In this document: one piece after another, positions 35,697 to 43,054 of the stretch
Layout of the letters: every line of letters begins with the position of its first letter
How positions within the stretch are numbered: the stretch's first letter is position 1
Origin: Lewinella sp. JB7
GTDB lineage: Bacteria; Bacteroidota; Bacteroidia; Chitinophagales; Saprospiraceae
Direction of reading: 5' to 3'
DNA: 64,000 nucleotides
NCBI RefSeq assembly: GCF_024297185.1
Contig: NZ_JANCTD010000010.1
Location: 1-64,000, forward strand
Translations under genes and position numbers: made by a program
The notes under the pieces: generated by a model
Seen by the model: only the letters and a program-made list of their open reading frames with translations
What the model was told of the DNA's origin: nothing
Databases searched by the model: none

Positions 35697-36902
35697 CTAT
35701 ACCTCCAGATCCACCCCTACTTCCTCGTGCCACTCCAGGCCGTGCTTGCCCAGCACGTCGAGGAAGGGATCGGGATTGAACTGCTCCACGTTGTACACGC
35801 CGTGGCCGTCCCACTTGCCCTGGATGAGCATCATCGCGCCGGTCATGGCGGGTACCCCGGTGGTGTAGCTAACGCCCTGCGCCCGCGTTTCGCGGTAAGC
35901 GCGTTCGTGGCTGCAGTTGTTCCAGATGTAGTAGGTGCGCTCCTCTCCGTCCTTGATGCCCCGGATGCGGCATCCGATGCTGGTCTGTCCGCTGTAACCT
36001 TCGCCTAGCCCGCCGGGATCGGGCAGGACGGTCTTGAGGAATTCCAGCGGGATGATCTCGACCCCCTTGTGGTTGACGGGTTCGATGCCGGCCATGCCGA
36101 TGTTCTGAATGACGCGGAGGTGGGTGAGGTATTCATCGCCGAAGGTCATCCAGAAGCGGGCGCGTTTGAGGGTCGGGAAGTGCTTGACCAGGCTCTCCAG
36201 CTCCTCGTGGTAGAGTACGTAACTGGGCTTGGGGCCGATGTCGGGGTAGGTAAGGTCCTTGCGGATGCTGAACGCGGGAATTTCGACCCACTTTCCGTTT
36301 TCCCAGTACTTACCGGGCTGGGTAATTTCGCGGATGTTGATCTCGGGATTAAAGTTGGTCGCGAAGGCCTTGCCGTGGTCGCCGGCGTTCGCGTCCACGA
36401 TGTCGAGATAGTGGATCTCGTCGAAGAAGTGGGTAGCGGCCCGCGCGGTGAAAATGCTCGTGACCCCCGGGTCGAAACCGCAGCCCAGAATGGCCGTCAG
36501 TCCCGCCTGCTTGAAGCGATCGTGGTAGGCCCACTGGTGGCTGTATTCGAACTTGGCCTCCTCCTTCGGCTCGTAGTTGGCCGTGTCGAGGTAGTGTACT
36601 CCGGCTTCGAGGCAGGCGTCCATAATGGTCAGATCCTGGTACGGCAGCGCGACGTGAACGACCATGAAGGGATCGTAGTCGCGGATGAGTTGGGTGAGGG
36701 CGGGCACGTCCTCGGCGTCCACGGCGGCGGTAGTGATCTTATCGTAGCCCAGGTCGGCCTTGATGTCGGCGGCGATCTCGTCACACTTGCTCTTCGTACG
36801 GCTGGCGAGCATAAATTCGGTGAACACTTCCGGGTTTTCGGCACACTTATAGGCTACCACGCGTCCGACACCTCCGGCGCCGATGATCATTACTCTAGAC
36901 AT
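35697..36902 (-). CDS. Carboxynorspermidine dehydrogenase (saccharopine dehydrogenase family)
   Basis: A protein of 401 residues from ATG 36902. It opens with a Rossmann motif (VMIIGAGGVGRVVAYKCAEN). Blocks typical of CANSDH are FDPGVTSIFTARAATHFFDEI, DANAGDHGKAFATNFNPE, RFWMTFGDEYL and YTTGVPAMTGAMMLIQGKW. The enzyme joins aspartate semialdehyde to putrescine or diaminopropane to make carboxyspermidine or carboxynorspermidine, the route to spermidine in many Bacteroidota. The decarboxylase NspC is not in the window. Lysine-pathway saccharopine dehydrogenase is a less likely alternative. The upstream in-frame extension covers the promoter and is rejected. Confidence 0.88.
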   Translation of the reverse strand: MSRVMIIGAGGVGRVVAYKCAENPEVFTEFMLASRTKSKCDEIAADIKADLGYDKITTAAVDAEDVPALTQLIRDYDPFMVVHVALPYQDLTIMDACLEAGVHYLDTANYEPKEEAKFEYSHQWAYHDRFKQAGLTAILGCGFDPGVTSIFTARAATHFFDEIHYLDIVDANAGDHGKAFATNFNPEINIREITQPGKYWENGKWVEIPAFSIRKDLTYPDIGPKPSYVLYHEELESLVKHFPTLKRARFWMTFGDEYLTHLRVIQNIGMAGIEPVNHKGVEIIPLEFLKTVLPDPGGLGEGYSGQTSIGCRIRGIKDGEERTYYIWNNCSHERAYRETRAQGVSYTTGVPAMTGAMMLIQGKWDGHGVYNVEQFNPDPFLDVLGKHGLEWHEEVGVDLEV

Positions 36903-36917
36903 GCTGTTGCTTTTTTG

Positions 36918-36925
36918 CAAAGCTA
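36918..36925 (-). promoter_or_regulatory. Carboxynorspermidine dehydrogenase -7 box
   Basis: Minus-strand TAGCTTTG followed by C, 15 nt before the ATG at 36902. Confidence 0.65.
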
Positions 36926-36949
36926 ACGCGGGGCGGGGCCGCAGGTGCA

Positions 36950-37041
36950 ATGTTCGTAGAGAAAACCTGTCCCGGCGGTAGCCTCCCCCCCTCCGGATTC
37001 GGAATTTACGGCAGGGGCGCACGTCCGGGACAATCGAACAT
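36950..37041. other. Structured intergenic element with two stacked stems
   Basis: ATGTTCG (36950-36956) pairs with CGAACAT (37035-37041). Inside it GTCCCGG (36969-36975) pairs with CCGGGAC (37025-37031). The stems are separated by an asymmetric internal loop (12 nt against 3 nt), and the apical region is GC-rich. It lies between divergent genes, upstream of both starts. It could be a 5' leader of the plus-strand lipoprotein, a small RNA or a DNA-level operator. Confidence 0.4.
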
Positions 37042-37116
37042 CCCCCCGCCCGCACACCGTTGCAACAGGGAAGCGTGGCCCTCGTCCACCCCGATTTCCT
37101 AATTTAATACGCCGAA

Positions 37117-37704
37117 ATGACCTTCCGATTTTTACCTATCCTCTTATTCTTTTCCCTCCTTTTCACGGCCTGCGACGTCGACCAAACGCAGGAAGGCGAC
37201 CTCCCGGAAATCGACGTGGACGTCGATACCGAAGCCGGTCAACTGCCGGAGTATGATGTGGACTGGGTCGACGTAGACGTAAATACGACCACCCGCATGG
37301 TCGAAGTACCCAAGGTCACCGTACAAATGGTGGAGGAACCCGTGGAGGTGCCCGTACTGGACGTGTCCTGGCCCGATGAGTACGGCGATGCCGAGGAGAC
37401 GACCTTTATGGTCGAAGCCGACGTGGACCAGGAGGCGGAACTGGAGATCGAAGAGATCTATACTACCGGCAAGCGGATGATCGTCCTGGCCCGCCTCGAC
37501 AAGGATGGGGAACGCCTAAGCGACGGGGAAATGATGCGCGTTTCCGACCAGGTCGTCGTCAACGCACCCGACATGGACGTTCGCTACTACATCATCGGTG
37601 ACCGCCCCAACGGCGCAACCAATACCCGCTACCGCTACATTGCCGATCGGGACGACATTGCGGACATGCTACAGAATGGCCAGTCCATCTACAGTCGCGA
37701 CTAA
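37117..37704 (+). CDS. Acidic hypothetical lipoprotein
   Basis: A 195-residue protein with a lipoprotein signal (LFFSLLFTACD, Cys at about residue 19). Residues 20 to about 100 are unusual: Asp/Glu/Val-rich with short repeated patterns (IDVDVDTE, VDWVDVDVNT, VEVPKVTVQMVEEPVEVPVLDVSW). The rest is a small alpha/beta region (KRMIVLARLDKDGERLSDGEMMRV). No family is recognised. The acidic part could bind calcium or other cations, which is speculation. It is followed by a long hairpin shared with miaA. Confidence 0.75.
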   Translation: MTFRFLPILLFFSLLFTACDVDQTQEGDLPEIDVDVDTEAGQLPEYDVDWVDVDVNTTTRMVEVPKVTVQMVEEPVEVPVLDVSWPDEYGDAEETTFMVEADVDQEAELEIEEIYTTGKRMIVLARLDKDGERLSDGEMMRVSDQVVVNAPDMDVRYYIIGDRPNGATNTRYRYIADRDDIADMLQNGQSIYSRD

Positions 37705-37724
37705 ACGGAGCATGAAATATTTTT

Positions 37725-37762
37725 GGAATGCCCCTGCCGACCCGAGTCGGCGGGGGCATTCC
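37725..37762. terminator. Long hairpin between convergent lipoprotein gene and miaA
   Basis: GGAATGCCCCTGCCGAC and its complement form a 17-bp stem with one G-U pair and a 4-nt loop. Short T/A-rich runs flank it but no clean T-tract follows on either strand. Its position after both genes fits a bidirectional terminator or a 3'-end stabiliser. Confidence 0.6.
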
Positions 37763-37804
37763 GCATTTATGAGATTGCGTGCGCTGGGAGACCGCCGCAT
37801 CAGG

Positions 37805-38677
37805 CTATCCCAACTTGTCCTGAATGTCCCGCACGCTCGCCACGCTCGCGTAATCCCGGAACCAGGTGTACTGCCGCTTGGCGTACCGGCGGCTGTTGCG
37901 CTTGATGAGTTCAATGGCCCGGTCCTTGCCGTAATCCCCCGCGAAGTAGGGCCACCACTCCTGGTAACCGACCGTGCGCAGCACCGGTAAGTCCTGGTGA
38001 GGTAAGAGTTGCCGGGCTTCCGCTTCCAGTCCTTCGTTGATCATCTGATCGACCCGCCGTTCGATGCGGGCGTACAGTTCATCGCGTGCGGGACTGCGAC
38101 AAAAATAGTGGGGCGAAAAGTCGGGCGCGGCGGCATTGCCGAGGTAGCTGCTGTAGGGCTTCCCTTCCGTGAAGCAGACCCGCAACGCGCGCTGTAGCCG
38201 ACGACCGTTGTGGCGGTCTACCCGGTCGTAGTAGGCGGGGTCGTGCTGAGCGAGTGCAGTCCGTAAGCCCTCGAGTCCGTCGCGGGATTCGATTTCCATC
38301 ACCCGGCGTCGGGCATTTTCCGAAACCTCCGGAAACTCGTCGAGCCCCCCGCAGAGGGCGCGGATGAAAAGGCCGCTGCCGCCCACGACCACGGCGATAT
38401 CGTGATTACAAAATATCCCGTCCAGTCGGTTCCGTGCTTCTGCCGCGTACCTGCCCGCGGACAGGGGGCTGGTCAGGGACCGGTCGGCGATGAAGTGGTG
38501 AGGAACGGTCGATAGTTCCTCCGGGGTCGGGCGGGCGTTCCCGATCCGCATTTCCCGGTAGAACTGCCGGCTGTCCGCGCTCACGATCTCCGTGCCGTAG
38601 TGCCGGGCCACCTCGATGGCCAGTCGGGTCTTTCCGCTGGCCGTCGGACCGCCGATGACGAGCACCCGTTTTCCCAT
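37805..38677 (-). CDS. miaA: tRNA dimethylallyltransferase
   Basis: A 290-residue enzyme that adds dimethylallyl to N6 of A37 in tRNAs reading codons that start with U. The P-loop GGPTASGKTRLA is at the N-terminus. SADSRQFYREMRIGNARP carries the catalytic Asp. VVVGGSGLFIRAL and the C-terminal KRNSRRYAKRQYTWFRD follow. It begins on the last base of trpA (TGATG), so it is translationally coupled and is the last cistron of the trp operon. A GTG one codon upstream is an alternative start. Expression should therefore follow trp attenuation. MiaB, which acts next on the same base, is encoded at 56409. Confidence 0.95.
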   Translation of the reverse strand: MGKRVLVIGGPTASGKTRLAIEVARHYGTEIVSADSRQFYREMRIGNARPTPEELSTVPHHFIADRSLTSPLSAGRYAAEARNRLDGIFCNHDIAVVVGGSGLFIRALCGGLDEFPEVSENARRRVMEIESRDGLEGLRTALAQHDPAYYDRVDRHNGRRLQRALRVCFTEGKPYSSYLGNAAAPDFSPHYFCRSPARDELYARIERRVDQMINEGLEAEARQLLPHQDLPVLRTVGYQEWWPYFAGDYGKDRAIELIKRNSRRYAKRQYTWFRDYASVASVRDIQDKLG

Positions 38678-39465
38678 CACCGTATTTCAGCTTGCAGAAT
38701 GGCGTCGACGAATTCTCTGGAGGCTTCCGCTACCCTATCCTCCTGTCCGGCCAGCGAACGGATGAAGGCACTGCCGATGATGGCGCCGTTGAAGTATTCG
38801 CAGGCCGTGCGGAAGCTGGCGGCATCGCTGATGCCGAACCCGATGAGCTTCGGGTTGGGAAGATTCAGCCGCTCGATCCGGTTGAAGTACGCCCGCTGAC
38901 GGTCGCTGATCTCCGCGCTGCCCCCGGTTATGGAGCTGCTCGATACGACGTACAGGAAGCCGGTGCTGCTGCCCGCGATCTCCCGGATGCGCTCGTCGGA
39001 GGTCTGCGGCGTGATGAGAAAACTGACCTGCAGGCCGGCCCTCTCGGCCAGTTGGCGGAAGTCGCGCTCGTACTCATAGGCCGGGAGATCCGGCAGGATC
39101 AGTCCGTCAATGCCGGCTCCCGCGACCGCGCCCACGAAACGCTCCATACCGTACTGCATGACCTGGTTGAAGTAGCCCATGAGTACCAGGGGAATTTGCG
39201 TGTGTCGCCGGGCTTCCTCGATCTGTTCCACGAGGAGTTTGAGGTTCATGCCGTTGCGGAGGGCGACGGAGCTGCTTTCCTGAATGGTTTCCCCGTCGGC
39301 CATGGGGTCGGAGTAGGGCATGCCGATTTCGATCAGGTCGGCACCAGACTCGGCCAGACTGCGAATGATCGGTACGGTGCTGTCCAGTGTCGGGTAGCCG
39401 GCCGTGAAGTATATATTAAGGATGTCCTTCTGCTTACTGGCGAAGAGCCGGGATAGTCTGTTCAT
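38677..39465 (-). CDS. trpA: Tryptophan synthase alpha subunit
   Basis: A 262-residue TIM-barrel enzyme that cleaves indole-3-glycerol phosphate to indole. Catalytic Glu and Asp are in LIEIGMPYSDPMADG (near residue 47). LMGYFNQVMQYG, GLILPDLP and LIGFGISDAASF are typical. It starts 21 bp after trpB and ends overlapping miaA by one base. Confidence 0.97.
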   Translation of the reverse strand: MNRLSRLFASKQKDILNIYFTAGYPTLDSTVPIIRSLAESGADLIEIGMPYSDPMADGETIQESSSVALRNGMNLKLLVEQIEEARRHTQIPLVLMGYFNQVMQYGMERFVGAVAGAGIDGLILPDLPAYEYERDFRQLAERAGLQVSFLITPQTSDERIREIAGSSTGFLYVVSSSSITGGSAEISDRQRAYFNRIERLNLPNPKLIGFGISDAASFRTACEYFNGAIIGSAFIRSLAGQEDRVAEASREFVDAILQAEIR

Positions 39466-39486
39466 TGCTGCTGCTTGCGCGGGGCG

Positions 39487-40689
39487 TTATGCCGGTTTGA
39501 GGGGTTCGGAATCGAGGTAGGCGGAGAAGGCCGCCAAGTCCTTGTCGCCCCGCCCGCTCAGGCACACCACGATCACGTCGTCGGGACCGTAGTTCATCTG
39601 ATCGAGGGCGGCGAAGGCGTGGGCCGTTTCCAGGGCCGGGATGATGCCCTCCTGCCGGGCGACGAAGAGGGCCGCGGCCAGGGCGTCGTCGTCCGTTACG
39701 CTGATCGCTTCGGCGCGCTTGCTGTCGATGAGGAAGGCGTGTAGCGGTCCGATACCCGGATAGTCCAGACCCGCGCTGATGCTGTAGGGCTCGACGATTT
39801 GTCCGTCTTCGGTCTGCATCAGCAGAGTCCGACTGCCGTGGATGATGCCTTCGCTGCCGAGCTGACTCGTAGCGGCCGATTCACCGCTGTCGACGCCCAG
39901 TCCGGCGGCCTCCACGGCGATGAGGCGCACCCGCTCGTCGTTGAGGTAGTGATAGTAGGCTCCGGCCGCGTTGCTGCCCCCGCCCACGCAGGCGACGATG
40001 GCATCCGGGTAGTCGCGACCGATCTTCTCCCGCAACTGCCACTTGGTTTCTTCCGAGATGATGGCCTGAAAGCGGGCAACCATGTCGGGATAGGGATGAG
40101 GACCGACGACGGATCCGATGATGTAGTGAGTATCCTCCGGATTGCTGATCCAGTCGCGGATCGCCTCGTTGGTCGCGTCCTTTAGGGTGCGGCTACCGCT
40201 GCGGGCGGGCCTCACTTCGGCGCCGAGCATCTTCATGCGGGCCACGTTGGGGGCCTGCCGCTCGATATCTACCTCGCCCATGTAGACGATGCACTGCAGG
40301 CCCTTGAGGGCGCAGACCGTGGCGGTGGCTACGCCGTGCTGGCCGGCACCGGTTTCGGCAATGATGCGCTTCTTTCCCAGCCGTTCGGCCAGCAGGATCT
40401 GTCCGATCGTGTTGTTAATTTTGTGGGCCCCCGTGTGGTTCAGGTCTTCGCGCTTGAGGTACAGGTTCGTCCCGTAGTGCTTGCTCAGGCGCTCGGCGTA
40501 GTACAGGGGACTGGGCCGGCCGACGTAGTCGCGCAGCAGCAGGTCGAACTCCCGCCGGAACTCCGGATCGCCCATCATGGTCACGTAGCTGCGCCGAAGT
40601 TCCTCGACGTTGGCGTGGAGCATCTCGGGGATGTAGGCTCCTCCGAAGCGGCCGTAGTAGCCGCGCTCGTCAATAGCAATATTGGTCAT
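39487..40689 (-). CDS. trpB: Tryptophan synthase beta subunit
   Basis: A 400-residue PLP enzyme joining indole and serine to make tryptophan. The PLP lysine lies in [15 protein letters not shown]. The phosphate-binding loop is [10 protein letters not shown]. Other blocks are [16 protein letters not shown] and [11 protein letters not shown]. The ATG overlaps the trpG stop (ATGA), giving tight coupling, so trpB directly follows trpG with no trpD, trpC or trpF between. Confidence 0.98.
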   Translation of the reverse strand: MTNIAIDERGYYGRFGGAYIPEMLHANVEELRRSYVTMMGDPEFRREFDLLLRDYVGRPSPLYYAERLSKHYGTNLYLKREDLNHTGAHKINNTIGQILLAERLGKKRIIAETGAGQHGVATATVCALKGLQCIVYMGEVDIERQAPNVARMKMLGAEVRPARSGSRTLKDATNEAIRDWISNPEDTHYIIGSVVGPHPYPDMVARFQAIISEETKWQLREKIGRDYPDAIVACVGGGSNAAGAYYHYLNDERVRLIAVEAAGLGVDSGESAATSQLGSEGIIHGSRTLLMQTEDGQIVEPYSISAGLDYPGIGPLHAFLIDSKRAEAISVTDDDALAAALFVARQEGIIPALETAHAFAALDQMNYGPDDVIVVCLSGRGDKDLAAFSAYLDSEPLKPA

Positions 40690-41282
40690 ACCGTAGTGGC
40701 TTGTCGAGATTTAACGTAGTTGAGCAAATTCTTGATCATCAGCCGGCCGTGCTCGGTCATGATGCTTTCGGGATGGAATTGCACCCCAAAAATAGGTAAG
40801 CTGCGGTGGCGCATGGCCATGATTCCGCCCCGGTCGTCGGTGGCCGTGATCTCCAGCTCGGCGGGCAGGGTGGCCGGATCGATCACCCAGCTGTGGTAAC
40901 GGCCGGCGCGGAAGGTGGCGGGCACGCCGGTGAAAATGTCGTCCTCCGCTACGGTCCGCTGCATGTCCGTTTCCACTCCGTGGTGTACCTGCTCCAGGTT
41001 GTGCAGCGAAGCCCCGAAAGCTTCGCCGATCGCCTGGTGACCGAGGCACACCCCAAAGATGACGGTCTGGCCGGCGTACTGCTTGATCAGGTCCGGCATG
41101 ATGCCGGCGTCTGCGGGCAGTCCCGGTCCGGGGCTCAGCACGACCAGGTCGTAAGCGGCTACGGCGGCCAGATCAATCTCGTCGTTGCGGAACACGTCTA
41201 CGGACTGCCCGAGTTCCTCCTCGATGTAGTGAACGAGGTTGTAGGTGAAGGAATCGTAATTGTCGAGAATCAGAATTTTCAT
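40686..41282 (-). CDS. trpG: Anthranilate synthase component II (glutamine amidotransferase)
   Basis: A 198-residue class I amidotransferase supplying ammonia to TrpE. The start is [22 protein letters not shown]. The catalytic Cys is in [16 protein letters not shown], and His and Glu are in [15 protein letters not shown]. It is not fused to trpD, unlike in enteric bacteria. It could also serve para-aminobenzoate synthase (PabA), as single amidotransferases often do. Confidence 0.96.
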   Translation of the reverse strand: MKILILDNYDSFTYNLVHYIEEELGQSVDVFRNDEIDLAAVAAYDLVVLSPGPGLPADAGIMPDLIKQYAGQTVIFGVCLGHQAIGEAFGASLHNLEQVHHGVETDMQRTVAEDDIFTGVPATFRAGRYHSWVIDPATLPAELEITATDDRGGIMAMRHRSLPIFGVQFHPESIMTEHGRLMIKNLLNYVKSRQATTV

Positions 41283-41334
41283 TTCGGAACTTTTTTATTA
41301 CAGCGGTCCAACGGGGTGACACCGTCCAACGGGT

Positions 41335-42774
41335 TCAAAAGCTCGCGGAGTAGGTTTCCGCCTTGGTGATCGCCTTGGTCAGGGCGCCGAGTTTGTGGTA
41401 GACTTCCTGCAGTTCGCTCTCCTCGTCGCTGGCCGCCACCACGCCGGCCCCCGCCTGGTAGTAGAGTACGTTGTCCTGGCTGAAGAAGGAACGGATCAGG
41501 ATGGCCTGGTTCATGCCCCCGTCGAAGTCGATGAAGCCGATCGCGCCGCCGTAGAAGCCGCGTTGCTGATTCTCGTACTTATCGATCAGCTCGATGGCCC
41601 GGTACTTCGGCGCCCCGCTGAGGGTGCCCGCCGGAAAGGTGTCGCCGAAGATGCGGACGGCTTGATCCTCGCGTCCCAGCTTACCGTCCACGGTACTCAC
41701 CAGGTGAATAACGTGGCTGTAGTAGTGCACCTGGCGCAGACTACGCACGGTGACGTCCCGGGTGTGGCGGCTCAGGTCGTTACGGGCCAGGTCGACCAGC
41801 ATCACGTGTTCGGCGTTTTCCTTGGGGTCGGCCAGCAGGCGTTCGGTGGCCTCCCGGTCACGTGTGGCGTCGCCGGTGCGGCGGTAGGTGCCGGCGATGG
41901 GATTAAGGCGGGCCACGCCGTCGCGAATGACCATCTGGCTTTCCGGGCTCGACCCCATGATGCGGTAATCGCCGTAGTCGAAGTAGAAGAGGTAGGGGGA
42001 GGGATTGATGCTGCGCAGGGCCCGGTACACCTGAAATTCGTCGCCGGTGAATCCCTGGCGGAACTGGCGGCTGAGAACGATCTGGAAGACATCGCCGATC
42101 CGGCAGTGGTGCTTGCCGCGCGCTACCAGTTCGCGGTATTCGTCGTCGGTCAGGTTACTGCTTTCGTCGCCATCCGTACGAAAGGGGTGCACGGTGCCAC
42201 CCGCGCGAATGGCGTTCTCTACTTCATCCAACCGGCTTTGCTCGCCTTCGGGAAGGTTTTCGATCAGCAGGAGCTCGTCGCGGTAGTGGTGGAACACCAG
42301 GACGAAGCGGTATAGGTGATAGCGGAGGGCGGGGGCCCGCAGGAGCCGTGGATTGCGGAAGGAGAGCGTATCGAAGTAGGCAACCCCCTCGAAGTTCGTG
42401 TGGCCGATCAGTCCGTTGAACTGCCGGATCAGGGGAGTGGTGTCGCCGTAGTCCAGCTCAAAGGACCGGAGGAAGACACTGAGGTCGCGGCTGACGGTCT
42501 GGGCGTCGTTGCACGGCACCTGCGTCCCCGCCCCCCCTGCCCGACCGCGGCGGATCATCCCGTCGTCCACGCGGTAATAGGCCAGGGTTTCCAGTCCCAT
42601 TACGCTGAAGTAGTGTTCGTTGTGGCGAGTTTCGTTGGATTCCAGCAGGACGGGGTCGGTGAACTTATCCCGGAGGGAGAGGTAGAGGGAGACCGGCGTT
42701 AACTGGTCGGCCGTAAGCCGCCGGGTGATGACGCGGAGCCGGGTAGTTTCCTGAGTGAGGGTGGATGTGGACAC
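41335..42774 (-). CDS. trpE: Anthranilate synthase component I
   Basis: A 479-residue chorismate-utilising enzyme. The tryptophan feedback motif LLES is present near residue 40 (DPVLLESNETRHNEHYF). The catalytic part shows QIVLSRQFRQGF, YLFYFDYGDYRIMGSSPE, NPIAGTYRRTGD, HVMLVDLARNDL and TFPAGTLSGAPKYRAIE. It is the first structural gene behind the Trp attenuator. The 52-bp gap to trpG holds two copies of GTCCAACGGG (41306, 41324). Confidence 0.97.
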   Translation of the reverse strand: MSTSTLTQETTRLRVITRRLTADQLTPVSLYLSLRDKFTDPVLLESNETRHNEHYFSVMGLETLAYYRVDDGMIRRGRAGGAGTQVPCNDAQTVSRDLSVFLRSFELDYGDTTPLIRQFNGLIGHTNFEGVAYFDTLSFRNPRLLRAPALRYHLYRFVLVFHHYRDELLLIENLPEGEQSRLDEVENAIRAGGTVHPFRTDGDESSNLTDDEYRELVARGKHHCRIGDVFQIVLSRQFRQGFTGDEFQVYRALRSINPSPYLFYFDYGDYRIMGSSPESQMVIRDGVARLNPIAGTYRRTGDATRDREATERLLADPKENAEHVMLVDLARNDLSRHTRDVTVRSLRQVHYYSHVIHLVSTVDGKLGREDQAVRIFGDTFPAGTLSGAPKYRAIELIDKYENQQRGFYGGAIGFIDFDGGMNQAILIRSFFSQDNVLYYQAGAGVVAASDEESELQEVYHKLGALTKAITKAETYSASF

Positions 42775-42814
42775 GGATAAACGATGTTTGGAACGGTGGC
42801 CGGGCGGGCGCTAA

Positions 42815-42846
42815 CGAAAAAGGCCCGCCGGAGCAACCGACGAGCC
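42815..42846 (-). terminator. Attenuator terminator before trpE
   Basis: On the minus strand GGCTCGTCGG (42837-42846) pairs with CCGGCGGGCC (42822-42831) in a 10-bp stem with two G-U pairs and a 5-nt loop, followed by five T. It ends about 40 nt before the trpE ATG. Confidence 0.9.
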
Positions 42847-42900
42847 TTTAAATCTTTGCAAAAGGGCTAGCGCGTGCTCAGGGGAGAGTACGGTTGAGCC
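42841..42900 (-). promoter_or_regulatory. Trp attenuator: alternative RNA segments
   Basis: Segment 1 (GGCTCA, 42895-42900) begins within the second Trp codon and pairs with segment 2 (TGAGC, 42876-42880), which includes the leader stop. Segment 2 can instead pair with segment 3 (GCTCG, at 42841-42845), the 5' arm of the terminator. AGCCCTTT just downstream of segment 2 can also pair with AAAGGCT overlapping segment 3. A ribosome stalled at WW would hide segment 1 and favour the 2:3 antiterminator. Confidence 0.75.
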
Positions 42901-42928
42901 ACCAGCTGAAGGAGGTTTTCATTTGCAT
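42878..42928 (-). CDS. trpL: trp operon leader peptide
   Basis: A 16-residue ORF, MQMKTSFSWWLNRTLP, with tandem Trp codons (TGG TGG) at positions 9-10. It is followed by an intrinsic terminator and trpE, the classical arrangement of a Trp attenuator. The start codon lies 4 nt after the promoter -7 box, so it is probably translated from a leaderless mRNA. A second ATG at codon 3 is an alternative. Confidence 0.92.
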   Translation of the reverse strand: MQMKTSFSWWLNRTLP

Positions 42929-42932
42929 GGCG

Positions 42933-42940
42933 GAAAGGTA
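42933..42940 (-). promoter_or_regulatory. trp operon promoter -7 box
   Basis: Minus-strand TACCTTTC (one mismatch to TAnnTTTG) ends 4 nt before the trpL ATG at 42928. Confidence 0.65.
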
Positions 42941-43054
42941 GGAAGAAATTTCAATTTCCCGCCGGCAATTTGCAATTTCGACACCGGCGAACCTCCGCCG
43001 GGGCGGGGAGTTAGCAACTTGCCGCTCCCCTACCCCCACTAAAAATTCGGTTCC

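Noticed and set aside
41306-41333. GTCCAACGGG direct repeat between trpE and trpG as an operator
   Set aside because: Two copies 18 bp apart inside an operon with no promoter box nearby; kept only as a remark in the trpE entry.
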